NCBI GenBank assembly: GCA_036897485.1
Contig: JAYMTF010001921.1
Location: 1-20,603 of the forward strand
Direction: 5' to 3'
From: Pelargonium nanum
Lineage: Eukaryota > Streptophyta > Magnoliopsida > Geraniales > Geraniaceae
DNA length: 20,603 nucleotides
The notes beneath the pieces were generated by a model, which was not told the DNA's origin, ran no database searches, and saw only the letters and a list, made by a program, of their open reading frames with translations. Every line of letters starts with the position of its first letter. Position 1 is the stretch's first letter. Below, one piece after another: positions 1-13,300 of the stretch. Both the position numbers and the translations under genes were made by a program.

Positions 1-682
1 AACAACTTCCACTCTCCTTCTTTTTTTTTTTTTTTTTTAGATCTTCATCTTATAGTCCACAAAGTTCATGTGGAAAAATATGCATCACAAAATTCTCTAG
101 AACAACAAAAGATCTGAATTTGGAGAAGCATATGAAAAAAGAAAATTTTTAATGAATAATTTGAACTGATAAATAGGATATAGAAAGGCAATAAGAATTT
201 TTTTTTAAGGGCTTTTGAGCCTCTCAAGAATTCTTATTTTTTATTTTTTTCAAGAATTCTTATGATAAAGTGGAAGCACTGATCAATAAACCTTCGAATT
301 TTTGGGATGATTCGAGCAAATTTTTCGCCATTCTTGGCGAACTTCATTCTCAACATTCCTATGTTCAAGTGGTGTCGAAAGAATTCTTCACACTCATTTT
401 TCGGCTAATGAACGCGTCTCGATCTCTTAATCCTTAAGAGTCGATCATCCCACGCTAGTTCCCAACAGCGTAACTAGGGATCAAATATCAAGGGAGAGAA
501 TTGCAAAGCAGCTATAGCAGATATTATCCATATTAATTTTTATACCCATCTAAATGGAAAAAATTTACACATAAATAGGAAAATAGTCTATCATGCTCAT
601 CTCTTGGCCAAAGAGAGAGATTATATCAGAAAAGCTGTCCAACCTTACTGATTTCTGATTGGAGTCTAACCATTTTATGCTA
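1..682. other. Intergenic DNA downstream of MED13
   Basis: It has an 18-base T run at 21-38, a direct repeat of TCAAGAATTCTTAT at 223-236 and 250-263, and the foldback at 303-452. No gene, RNA or splice structure can be supported; the poly-T followed by AG could mimic an acceptor but no exon follows. Confidence 0.6.
303..452. repeat. 150-bp foldback with two nested perfect hairpins
   Basis: The ends pair as TGGGATGATTCGA (303-315) against TCGATCATCCCA (441-452) with one bulged base. Inside are TTCGCCA-ttct-TGGCGAA (324-341) and CTCTTAA-tcc-TTAAGAG (424-440). The three stems suggest a real structure, either a decayed inverted-end element or a structured RNA. I do not recognise the family. Confidence 0.5.
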
Positions 683-1090
683 TTTATTGTATCCTTACAA
701 ACCATGAATGGCATAAAAAAAAGCTCTAAAATGCTAGAAACACTTTCACCAATCTACCTAGGACGAATCCACCACGCCAATGAGATCTATAAATAATCGT
801 TACCTCAGTTAAACCTTACATTCCTAAATAGTCTGTATACATTTTCACAATCTACAAACATCTGTAAGATGTTAACTATTTCTATTCCCAGATGTGTCAT
901 TCTGGGAAATCCTAGACTTACCGAAACCATTAGGCTAAGAACTACACATACTAATTATATATGTTACAACTCAACTAATTGTACATAGGAGCTCAAAAGT
1001 GGAATCGGCTCACCAGGGCCTATTCTCAGCTCACCTGGGCTTCCATTCCATAATGTCGCAAGAAAATGACCAATTTTACTCTCGTTCCAC
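683..1090 (-). other. MED13 3' UTR with a candidate polyadenylation signal
   Basis: Downstream of the TAG is AT-rich sequence with no long open frame. The first canonical AATAAA on the gene strand is at 683-688, about 405 nt after the stop, and TTGTAA/TGTA elements of the kind seen upstream of plant poly(A) sites occur near 957-990. Plant signals are loose, so the actual end may be nearer the stop. A short hairpin CCAGA...TCTGG lies at about 888-905. Confidence 0.4.
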
Positions 1091-4000
1091 CTACACCTTT
1101 GACTTCTCTGGATTCCGAGAAAGCTCCTTATCGGCCAAATGAAGGAGTCTTCTAAGTCTCAAAACCATGTCGCAGTGTAGCGGCAGTGCAGTTCGTCGCT
1201 CCAAGTATGCAGGACTGGCAGTCATCCACGATAGGGCATGAAGCTCTGCTGCAACAGTCTCGAGGATCAGATGGGTTTCAATTTCAAAGTCTTTGACTTC
1301 TGAACTTGTCCTTCCACCGGGCTTGTTCATCTCCCTGGCCATTTTTTCCTGAGTGATGTTATTACCTCCATAATAATCAATAAGACTGACTGAAAGGACG
1401 GAAGGCCATTCTTCTTTCAAGACACTTCGATTGTCTTTCCTCATGGTTGGTACAGCTTTAGAAACCACAAAACCAGTGGAAAGGGGAATTGCAGAGCCCT
1501 TGCTGTGCAAGAGATGAGCCAAAGGTGGGGATTCGGCAGTGAGGCATGTGGGAAGCTGAAGAGGCGCCGGAGGGAGGAACCGCATGCTGGGTGATGGGAT
1601 TATAATATAAGATGCGGATGTCGAACCCAGAGACCTTACAGGGGTGAACCCTTCCAGATAGCCTGACGGGCCAATACCGTTGCCTCCTTGTGTCCCTCCT
1701 GCACAGTGTTCGCTATTAATACAAATGTATATCTTAATGACTTGCTAGGGCATGATATGCAGCTTTGGGAACTAACAATGAATATACAATGCCCGGGGTA
1801 TTATGCAATGAATTACACCCAATAAATGAAGAAAAATAACTTTAACCATGCAACTATGAAAGTTTTAAAAAATGATAGATGAATTCCAAACCTACCAATT
1901 CGGTCATTGGATAGAGCACATCTATATCTAAATGTTTTATATTTCAATTGACCCTAAGATCCTCCAAAAAGGTGAAAACCACCAAAATAGAGAAACTATC
2001 GAACAAAAATAAAAAACTATCAAGTTTACAGAGCAGTAACCCGAATGCCATGTTACCCCTCATGTTGTATTAGTCCATATAAAATACAAACATACAGATA
2101 TTGAAGCGACCAACAGTAGAACTCGTTCAATAGAGTGACAGAAGTTGATTTTACTTTATGACGAAAAAAAAGGGAAATGATCAAGGGATAACATACCAAT
2201 AGAAGGTGAATCTGCTTGAAAAACTAGATTCAAAGAATGATCATATGAAATTGCAGCGAAACTGATGCTCTGCACCCACTGAAGAATCCCTCTTGAGCTG
2301 TCAACCATTCCACTCATCAGCTGCTTTCTTGCAGCAGGTTGCCCTAAACCCCCTTTTATAAAACCAGAAGCTTTTGAGTGAGGACTGTACAAAGGACTAG
2401 GTGAGGAAGGCAGATTTCTCTCTTGAATCAAACTCAACTCTTGTTGCTGCAAGGTCCCATTGCTGCTTGCAGCCATCCCATCAGGCACAGATCGACGCAG
2501 TTGCAGAGGCCATTTTTTCACTTCAGAACCCCCAACCGAATAGATGGCCTTTTGCCATTCTGTTAACAAATCCAATGGAAAATGACAATGCAGTGTCAAT
2601 ACCGAAAATATAAACACGAAAAAATGGGCGATAAGCAAGAGAAGTACAACTCAATTAAATAGGCTGCGCAAATAACTCAACTAACATTTGTAGCCTCCAA
2701 GCACGTCTACCTCTAGATAAAACTATCTCCAGGAAAGAAAAAAAAAAAAAACTATCTCTCATCACAGTACCAAAGCCAAAAGAAAATTACCCGGGAGAAA
2801 TTATCATTGTTCTAGAAAAACCCTAAGAGTAGTTGCACACTTAGAGTAGCCAAGTGAACAGCCTGAAATTATCAAACCACAAAGTACAAACCTGAAAGCT
2901 AAAAAATAGTCCATCCCAAAATGAGTGTCTTGTTTTGATTTGAGAAAAACTGAGGAGATCTTAGTGTTGCACGTTTCCTCTTGTATCCCCAAGGGTATGT
3001 GTTGTAACTCAAGGAATACCAACTTATTACTTTCTAAAACAAAGGAAAAAAAAAGAGGACAATCATTTTGGAACAGATATGCAAGAGAAACAAGACATTC
3101 ATTTTAGACGGAGGGAGTAATAGGCGGCAAATGTGTGGGGATTCTTTCAAAATGAAATAGTAATACTATCAATGATATCAAAACAAATAGAAGAAAGGTT
3201 TTTGCACCTAGGTACTCAAGCTCATAGAAAAATCCAATGCGTGTAATCACAAAATCTCTAGGCTTTGCAACCCCATTATCAGAAGAAGAGCACATTTGAA
3301 GTATTTGACAGCCTTGCTGCAGAACTTGCACAAAAAGACATTGTAGACCCTTCGTGTCTTGTCTGCTACTAAATCCACCAAAAGGGAAGATGTTGGTGTC
3401 AAGCAGTTCTCCCCTTGAATCTGTCCAGATGCATACTAGCCAGCGCCAATCTTCTGTCCATCCATAGCAACAGTGTAGGCTTGGAGGACATTTTTGGTGA
3501 CTAGATGTCAAGCCATCAGGCTCAGAACCATCAAGTTGAGAGTTTGATCCGGTATCCATATTTCCCGCTGAACTTGCATTCTGCATAAAGCCTCCGCTAC
3601 TATCATCCAATAACTGTTTTGAAGAATCTGATGCTAAATTACCAAAAACTGTAGGTGAAACCCCATGTTCAAGAGAGCCAGGTTCTGCGAGAATAAAAAG
3701 TGGTTCAAACATGTACCGAATTTCCTCTTGGAGATAATATTCCCCAGCCCTGTTTGGATCACAGCTTAATCCTCCAGTTCGTGCTGATTGCCATGAATTA
3801 TCCCAAGTACCAGACCTCAAGCTAGTGTCAATATCACCCTCTCGTGGAAGGGAAGGCCCTGTCATTCGATAATCCTTCCAAGATCCAGGCATATGAGAAG
3901 ACATTGGAGTCATGACCGAATGAGATCTACCAGATAGAGATGATGACTGAACTACATCATTACAGAATCCTCGAGAAATTCGCCGAGCCTTGTTATAGAC

Positions 4001-4309
4001 AGTGAAGGCAATCTCCTTAAGGATGATAAGCTCATTAAGAGCTGGATTTGTAACCCTAAAAATCGCATCAACTGTCACAATTTGTAGCACCAACCTTGGA
4101 ACACTAAACCCAGACAATGTTATAACATTTGATATTGATCCTTCATCCACTGCTGCTGAGCAGCTTAATGCTTTACCAACGTGATTGTGTAACACGGATC
4201 TTCTCTCTCTATCTGTTGAGAGAATGACTGACCCAATAGCAACAGAAGATTCAATGACAGTTTGTAGAATTGCAGTAGACTGAGGAAAAGGGCAGACCAC
4301 ATAGATTAC
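1091..4309 (-). CDS. MED13: MED13 exons 20-22: C-terminal PIWI-like region (residues 1269-1958)
   Basis: This block corresponds to Med13_C. Exon 20 (1102 nt) starts VIYVVCPFPQSTAILQTVIE and contains FSVPRLVLQIVTVDAIFRV, EEIRYMFEPLFILAEPGSL and HCCYGWTEDWRWLVCIWTDS, all highly conserved in plants. Exon 20 joins exon 21 as ELEYLE|WQKAIYSVGG, a diagnostic plant MED13 sequence. Exon 22 begins after the acceptor at 1699-1700 (gap at Gly-Gly), and contains MRFLPPAPLQLPTCLTAESP and PPLAHLLHSKGSAIPLSTGF. The protein ends LLHLADKELSRNPEKSKV before TAG at 1091-1093. In the family the PIWI-like lobe is not an active slicer; this sequence was not checked for catalytic residues by structure. Confidence 0.94.
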
Positions 4310-7300
4310 CTGGAAAGGAAAAATGAAAAGGCATAACAGTTGGATCAAAAAAATTGGCCATATCAACTGGTTGTGAATAGCATGTATGATGATGCAACAC
4401 TCGTGTCATTTTAAGTCAGCATGTCCAACTAAATGGAAGGTTATCGAGTAGTGAACAGAATATTGGAACCGATATCTTGAATTATTAAGGCAGAACAAAA
4501 GAATGCTCTAGTATACAGTACAAAGCAAGATCAGGGAATTACTCAAATATTAATGATGTTTGTATTTTCCATAAACAGTTGAATCCAAAACAAAACAAGA
4601 ATCATCTGTAGCAATGCTTCGGAACCATCAGGGAGCAAGAGTAAGTCTAACCACAAATTCAAAAATTTGACCATAATACCCTAAATATAACTACCAGCAA
4701 TCAAGGACAGGTAAAGACTTGGCCAATAATAAAATTAAGAATTAGCAAATACAATTAGAAGTTACACTTACCGTACAAGGACTACTTATTCCTTCTTTTG
4801 GGTTTGTGGACACACATGATCCAAGGTTTAAACCCTTTAGAGTTCTAGAAAGAGACTTGAGATAGCTTGTCACGTCCCAACCATTGGAGACGGAGAGAAA
4901 ATAATCGCTTATTGATCCAACTAGAGATGCATTATTGCTTTCTATCTTCATGGATTGGGGGCAGTCCAGCAGAATGAAACCAGAAGATGACAATTTCCCA
5001 GAATCTATCTCCATTTGATTTCCAGAACTTTGAGGTGAATGAGTTCCCAGCTTGCATGTCTCGTAAACTGAAAGAAACAATTTCTGCTTTAGACAAAAGG
5101 AATAGTTCATTCATTTGAGATACACAAGGAAAAGAAAGAGAGAGATAGGAATATTTTCAAGCTTGGGGATCCAACTTCCTTGTATGTAAATACAAATCTA
5201 AAGGACAACATAGTCGAACAATTAAAACTAGTGAATATAGAAACAAAGAGGTAATAGCAAAGATCTCCATATCAGCTATTATATCCTGGTTTTACATCAC
5301 TAGAAAGTGGCAGGAGTGAACTTTTCCTATAAGGCAGGCTGGATATGTAGTGCAATAAGACTTGATACGTTAACACAATACCATAAATACACTATAATAA
5401 GCATGCATGTGTACCAATACTATCAATACTCAACCTTCTTTGCCTGGTAGAGAAGTAGGCAGAATAACCATCTCTGTATTTACAGATATATATATATATA
5501 GCCTATATACTTTGCATTTTCGGGATCATAGCCACTCACCAGTTCCCAGTTGTTGGAAAAAATCAGCAGCAGCAGAAGTAAGTGGATCAATATCTGGACA
5601 TATGATATTATAGGTCATCTGCAACAATTAGAAAAGAAGAAACACAATTTCAACACGAAGCAATACCTCAGAAGTTAGTCAGCTGCAAATATACAGAATT
5701 CTATAATTAAAGATGTATAGCAGAGATATCAGCTGCAATTGATTCCAAGAATCATACTGGTTTCTGTAAAGCATAGGGTTCGAGAGGAGCCTTTTCCCAA
5801 AATTGCAGAGAGTTTGCTGATGCCTTTAACCAATCATCCTGGTACCTGCCCCATAAATAAAAATTGTTCATAACTCCTTATACCAAGACAGCTTAACTTA
5901 ATGCCACAAAATGCAGACTATGTTAGTTTGACAGCACCATATAGTACATACATGTCCAAGCAGGTAAGCAAAAATCATCAGTGTAGCATCTCAAGACATC
6001 CATATACTCAGCTGGAAACCATACAAAGAAATTACCGATATAATTGAAAATCCACTTTGACTCCCTATTTCTACTTACATCTAAAGGTTAGGATAACTTC
6101 AAGAAATTATGGCATCTATGGATCACCAGAATGGACTCGTGTCCCAATTGAAAGCACATATTCTCTAAAGCATTCTTCATTTTTACAGTATGAAGATGGA
6201 AAAGAAGCAGGCCTCATTTCTTTGAGCGTGACTCTCTTCTATACAACATGAGGATAATTATGTCTAACAAAGCTGTATTGCCAAAGAGAAATAGAAGGAA
6301 AATGTCCTATTACAGAGAATAAATTACTTGTTGCAAAGCAGAGAGCATGCCAGATCAGTATAATCGTCACAGATTCTAACAATATGGAAACTGATTGATG
6401 CAAACAGTAAGAAAATCAGAAGCAGACATTTTATCTTTTCGTTTCCTTTTTTCTTAACTATTGAACAGAAGAATATATATTCTAATTGAGAAAGCAGAGT
6501 AAAATACAGTTGGTTAGGGTTCTAATCTGTAATGAAATTTGTAAGAAGACTTCATCAAGGTTATCAAAATTTGAATTACATATCCAATATCTATCTAGAG
6601 AATAAGCCATTTTCCCTTTAATGAGCAGGATCAAATGAACAAGAGAAAGAAAGCATCCACATTATTGATATTTCACTCTTCGCAATGGATCGTATGCTAA
6701 CATTAATGAAATTCTTGCACATTTGCCTAATTTTTCTTTTTTTGTGGCAACTGGCAACGCAAGGATGAGGACTCAGATATAGATTAACTTATTGCCACTA
6801 ATCATAAGAGTATCAAAAATTTATCGGTATTAAGTGGTCAGATGATTATGGTTACATCTCCAATTTCAAGTGATACCCAAGGTAACTAGAATGAGTTTAC
6901 TTTGCTATCAATTTACTACTATAAAAATTTCAGAATCTTTTCTATTACCTTCAACGATATGTAGTGAAACTCTATGATAGGTTGCAACTGATTTTCATTA
7001 AAAACTATGGTGTTCAAATTAACTTGTCTAGAGATGCATACTCACACAAGCAAGCAATGGTGTCATCCAAAAACAAGTCAGTGGTTAAAAGTGAGTCTGT
7101 TCAAGATGCATACCCAACAAGTATAGAAGGAAATGGAAGAACAGAGAGAGTAGGCCTTAGCCGAGAACACAGTTGCTGCTCTGACTCTGAACTACAGATT
7201 TCCCGGGTTGATCTCCGTTGGCCCATCTCGTCAACCTTGGTTACATCTGAAGCACTAGATACACTCCCAATGGTGAAACTATCAGAGCCCTGCAGAAAGT

Positions 7301-10300
7301 AAGAGTCTCATTAGGTAGAGGAAAGACAATCCACTCACAAATGACTGATGGGGTACTTGGTTCTCTTACAGATGACATTACAATGCTTGATGAAAAAAAA
7401 TGTCAGCAAGAAGAGTGCTTTAAGAATCAGAGCATTCACTTACAGTGGACTCGGCAGAATATCCATCACCCATGGCTCCTACATCAGCAGATTGGCCCCG
7501 GCCCTTGCACCAATCGGTCACAGACAATGGACCATCTAAATTGTCAAATGCAGATTTTAAAGCTGTTTTTATATCAGACTGCAGCAAACTAATCACAGAT
7601 GAAGCATGAACCTGCAAAACCAAGATAAATTTTGACATGGACCAGTGTAAATCAACATGGTAGTGATATTCACCACCAGCACTCCTAGTCCTACGTAATG
7701 GGTCAAATATATATATATATATATATATATATAAGATGACACGAGATAAAATTTAATGGGAATAAAAGAAAATCATGCAGCAGTTACCACTTACCATCCT
7801 TGACTTGAAACTAAAGATTTTTCAAAGTGTGGAGCAGTAGGAACCAACATCCAGGGAAGTTTCATACTAAATCAAGGTCCCATGGCAGTAAATAGCAGAA
7901 ATACTTCTTTTTCAGAAGTGTGAGTAAACTTCCTAAATTGTGATTTAAAATCACCAATTGCAAGGAAAAGCCTAATTGTGTTGCAAATCCACCTGTGCTA
8001 TACTACTATCCTATCAGTAAGGACTATAGTCTGACAATATTGTGCTGCCTAAATATGAGGTAGTGTGAAAGCATTCCCACATCGAGTAAATGTGAACTTT
8101 CCTAGTTTTGTGCTAGTCAATGAGTAATAGTGGTCTCTCCATTCTAGGGCAAATGGTTTTGAGTTGGAGGCCCCAACATATCAAACACTTACTTGAGGGC
8201 ACTACCATGTCATTTACAACATCATATATATCAAGTTTATTATTTCATATTAACCTTCCAGAAGCCTTAAATTCGGAACACAAATGATGCTCTCACTATG
8301 AATAGAACAAATTGTCTAATAAATTTACAATACAAAAAACATTTCCCATCATTTGAACTTGAAGCAATAAATATGTATCTTGAACCCATCCTACTGATAC
8401 GTGTGCCACTGCCAACCAATAGCTGTCATATGGGAACTTATCATCTATAATATATTAATATACAATGTGCCCATCAAAGCTACTAACCATATGGGGTGTA
8501 TTACTGACATCACAACATGTAACTAGTTAAATGTTGACAAAGGCACAATCTATAACAAACGTGGTAAATACCTACAAAGAACAGCATACATAAAACCATG
8601 CAAATAAATACATAAAAGGGAAGCTTACATCAGCAGAAAGTGGATCCACTAACTCTGCACCAGCAATGTCTAGAGAATGACAGGAAGCCAAAAATCCCCC
8701 ACAACCTGCATGGACCATAGAGGGCCCACAAGAAAATTCACGCCTCCACTGTTCTTGTAATGCAAGCCAACCATAAGGACCATCACCGCAATCAGCATCT
8801 AGAGCCACATCAACAAAGGAAGTTGCTTGCTGGACAAGTAATGACAAGCCATCAAGAAGCTCCTGCAGTGGTTGCCTTTGCACATATGAGAGCAAACCCT
8901 CATCACTGAATGAATTATGGTGCAGGGTTGGGCTAACCTCAATACTAGGGGAACTAATAGGTTTTGCGACTTTAGGAATTCCAACAGAACGCCAAACGCC
9001 AACAGGTGAATTGAGGTGCCCATCTAGTATCCCTCCATCAATATCACCAGCTATCCTAACTGGTATAGTTTCTTTCTTTCTCACCTCATATTTGCTGGAT
9101 ATGTTGTCAGTCATGGTACTTGGATCACCAGGTAATGGATTTAAAACTGTGCTTCCACTTAACCTACTCGCGCCAATGGGAGTTGGGCTACTAGAAGATA
9201 AAAGTGTGTGCCGCATCTTACACATAGAAGCTTGGAACATGATGCATTCAACTTCAGTTGCAAGCACATTCTTCATAGACTGAAGGAGATGCTCTGTTCC
9301 AAATGAGCTTTCATTTTTTTTCTTCTGAATGGATTGAGCAGCATTTGCAGAGTTGAAATTGGAGAATGACGTTCCCACTCCCTCACTTGTAGTTATGCTA
9401 TTATTACATGTAGATAATCTTCTATCATTCCCATTTTCTACATGAGTGTAATATTTCTTAGCCTGGAGAGCTGAACTTGTATCATGCCTCCCAGGACAAG
9501 CTTTGGAATTCACAGTCAAGCCACTCTTTTCATCCGACCCATCAAAACCAGGTGAAGCGGGTGGTGCAGGACCATATATATAAGTTGTTGGATTAGAATT
9601 TGAATTATCTGACTTAATACATTTTGGCTTATAAGGGCTTCTGAAAATTGATGAAGATAACTCGCTTGTTGGTGTTTCAACTGCTCCATATTCTGGAGCA
9701 AATGTCATTAGAGCTTCAGCTTTTATCAAATGCTCAAACTCACCTGAAGAAGATTCTTGAGTGTGACTCACTGGACCTGAAGAGACAGTGTTATTTGCTA
9801 CTTCTGGAATTTTGCTGAGACACTCATCTATAACTACAGGAGGAGTCGGATTAAAGCTCTCGAAGGATGGAAAACCAAGAGGTAAAAGCATCTGATCTGA
9901 GACATCCATTACTCCCAATGGACTGCTGCCGACATCTCCACAATCAGGTGGAGAAAACATAAGAGTCTGTGACTCAGCAGTTCCTGGGGGCTTCACCAAA
10001 TAAAAGGCCATTATGAGAAGCTCATCAGGAGACAGAAGGTAAGTAAATATGCAAGCAATCACTATTCTTAAATGCACCTTCCAAGTACAACAAACAGACA
10101 AAAAGAAAGGTGAGTCAACTTTACAACATATAAATGCCTGAGTGTCATCCATTCAAGGGACAGAATGCACTGTCAAGTTCAATGAAAACAAACCTTTTCG
10201 CAAAATAGATGAATAGCTACTATCAGCGTTATAAAAGTAGCATATCACTACCATAGATTAAAAAACAAGTATGGCAAAAACTTAAATCATTGTTTTCCAA

Positions 10301-13300
10301 TCAAAAGACAACATGTTATACTGTTCAAATTACACTGGATTAAAAAATCAGTTGGCGAATTGTGATTTGAAATTCAATTCAATACTTTTACACTTACACA
10401 AAACCAAATTGACAAGTGGTAGCTACTAGGAGCTGCAATGTCAAGATTAATCTACTATATATACTGTTGATATTTATAGGACAGATGATATGGGGAAGAG
10501 AGATAAACGAAGTGAAGAGTGAGTGAGCACAATAAATACAGAATTCTATGATGATACTTGCAACGGATTAGAAAGATACCTCCCCGAAAGGTAAAACTTC
10601 ATTTTCAAAGAAGTCGCCAAAATCTCCAAACTCAGATAGGAGAGTTTGGATATCCATGCCCATACCTCTGTCGTCATCATCCCAATCCCAATGAGATCCA
10701 ACATGCTCATTCCCAACTCCTGTAATTGCTATAGTGTTAACTTCCATGGAACCAAAATCAGACTTGTTGTAAGTATCTCGCATAGGAGCATTTGTAACAG
10801 TACCCACTTGAGCAAACGACTCTGTCAGCACAGTTCGAGGACGCTTAGATCCCTGAATATACCATGTAATTAACCAATTTTTAGTACATACAAGAAAGCT
10901 GTCCTCAAATAAGCAAACACATTTTTTTATTTATGGAACATACTCCCAATTTAGCTAGCAGATAGTCATATTCAAGTTCACTTTCTAATAGATAAGTTAG
11001 TGATAGGCCCAAGTAACTGATAGTGAACGTTACTAGCAAGTCTAGGAAGCATGTACCAGAAAGCAGCTAACTAGATGTGAACCGAATAAAATTGCCACTA
11101 GATGAAGAATTAAAGCCAAGCAGTTTTAAACGACAAAATTTCTTCCCCACATCTAACGAAATAAGGTTAATGTGTCAAATGCAGTTAACACAAGTAATGA
11201 CTGAGAAGTTCACTTCTTGATTGAATATGGACATTCCTAACAAGAACATAAACTCAAAATTATTAAAAATGACACTTAATACTCCAACCAAAAAAAAGGC
11301 TTGAGATGGACAGATAATGCCATTAGAATACCTTCTTCACAACTCCTAAGAAAATTAAACAATGCAGTAGCAAAGCGAATCTTTCTGTCAGAGAATCGAT
11401 TATTGAAACATTTTGTTTTTAATTTTAAACTATATAACTCCTCAACATACAAACACATAAATGCCCAAACAAACAAAAAATTGTATGCACAAACAAAGCT
11501 GTGTCATTGTGTTTACATATTTGAGAGGTTTTCATGTATGATACTGTCCGAATGCAACATCTGTGATTGTCAAAAAATCAAGAATTCAAGAGTAATACAG
11601 AGATAATGTATAATTAGAGTATAGATAAAACGCATACCAGTTTGGGACGATCGTTCTCCAATTGATCATTGGAAGATAAACCAGACTGTCTACACGACAA
11701 AGAATCGGCATCTGCCTCAAGTTCACCAGTGGCCATCTTGTAATCACTATCACTGGAACTGCAGCTTATACTGCTGATGCTACTACTATTACTATTGCTA
11801 CTGCTATTACAACCTGGGTGTGTGCGAAATCCTTGGATTTCAGTCCATGATCCATCCATAGAATCTATCTTCCCACCACTGCAGAAAACAGATCAATAAT
11901 GAAAGAGGAAAACGGAAAATTCAGGTACTTGTTTGCATTCTCACAATAAGTTTCATTAGTACATGCAAGAGGAAAGGTTAGTGAAAAGAATTCGGCAAAA
12001 ATCATGCAAAAATTACAAGAGCACCCAACTGAAATTTAACATGGTATCAAATGGGATTTAGTTCTGAGCTCTGGTTATGTGCAGCTAAATATAGAAGAAT
12101 GTTCTATGATATCATGTAATTTTGTGAGCCACAACTTTTGTTGCTTCCAAGTTTCACACTTATTTTGGACCGTATAATAAAATATTTCCAAAAGGACAAG
12201 AAAAACATTTCAACAACTCAGCTAAAATAATTTTTTTTTACCAAATCTATATGTTTTTAAAATTTAAAATAAAAAATTAGCTCCCCCTCTCCATTGTTAC
12301 AAGATAATAGTGAAAACACTTATACTTTCGTTCTACTGTTGTCAATGAGGTGTCTTTATCTATATTTCAATGAGGGTGATATGTATTATTTGAGCTGTTG
12401 TACTTTTGACTTCATTATATGATTTAAGTCGATAACAAAATATTCAATAAAGACAACAACGTCAATTTTCAGTTATTTTGACAGTCCAACAGTGACAGTG
12501 TCTACCGCTCAGCATACCTAATCTAATCAGTAATCACAATACAATAGCACTTCTACAAGAGGCAATTGCAATTGTAAAAAGCAATTGTACAATACTGTGC
12601 TTAGAAAAAGCTATAGACTAAATCCAATAGCCCAGATAACCCTATAGCCAAGCAACCATTGGTTTCAAGTTCCATAATTCATTTAAAGAAATTGAAAATC
12701 AAGTCACATCAACCTTTTTTTTCGCATTTAAATAAAAGCATTAATACTGTAAAAGCCAAAAGTTGCACTAACCAATTTACAAAAAAAGATGAACCAGGCA
12801 ACGATGGCCCTATCCAATGTTGAAGCCAGAATCTGCAAATTCACAACGAAGTTGTTAGAAGTTATATAAGCAATAATAAAAAATATAAAATGGGAAGTAT
12901 GACAGCAGCAAAAAATTGTGATTCTTGGACAATCTAATCAAAACTTAAAATAGAACCAACTATCAAAACCACATTAATGTAGTCAGTCAATCACAAAAAT
13001 GAGATCCGTGTAGTACAGGAGTGACAACAGGGTTGGTTCGAGGTGGATAACTTAATCCCAATCCCCACCTCTGAATGTAATATCATATTCCATACCTGCC
13101 CCAATACAGTTTGGAGAATAAATTTTCTCCCAATCCCCACCCCTGTTTAGCAACAGGTTCTCCACACCAAACCATTACCCGATTCCTTTCTATGGTACGG
13201 ATAACAGTCCAATATTCATGCCTATTATTGTACAGGCTTTTTCAAAGATGACCTCAAGTTTGAAGCAATGTTGAAAATCAGAATGGTAAACATTTATAAG

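Larger units (their letters stand above)
7612..8628 (-). other. MED13 intron 14
   Basis: GT-AG intron of 1017 nt, phase 0. It carries the AT microsatellite (7707-7733) and the possible LTR remnant (8064-8178). Confidence 0.9.

Noticed and set aside
1699..1714. Alternative acceptor for exon 22 at 1713-1714
   Set aside because: With the exon 21 donor it needs two leading bases but only one is available, so the frame breaks; the acceptor at 1699-1700 fits.
2718..2756. Poly-A run flanked by AAACTATCTC, resembling a retroposon tail
   Set aside because: The whole unit is under 40 bp; replication slippage explains it as well as an insertion does.
10100..10152. Start of exon 14 extended to an in-frame ATG at 10150-10152
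   Set aside because: The extra residues are hydrophobic and unlike MED13; the AG at 9991-9992 joins exon 13 in frame to PPGTAES.
11301..11606. 101-codon open frame on the plus strand in intron 12
   Set aside because: AT-rich composition and no recognisable domain; length is within chance for this much sequence.
12539..12595. Cluster of CAATTG palindromes in intron 11
   Set aside because: Short overlapping palindromes in AT-rich DNA, with no defined ends or target duplication.
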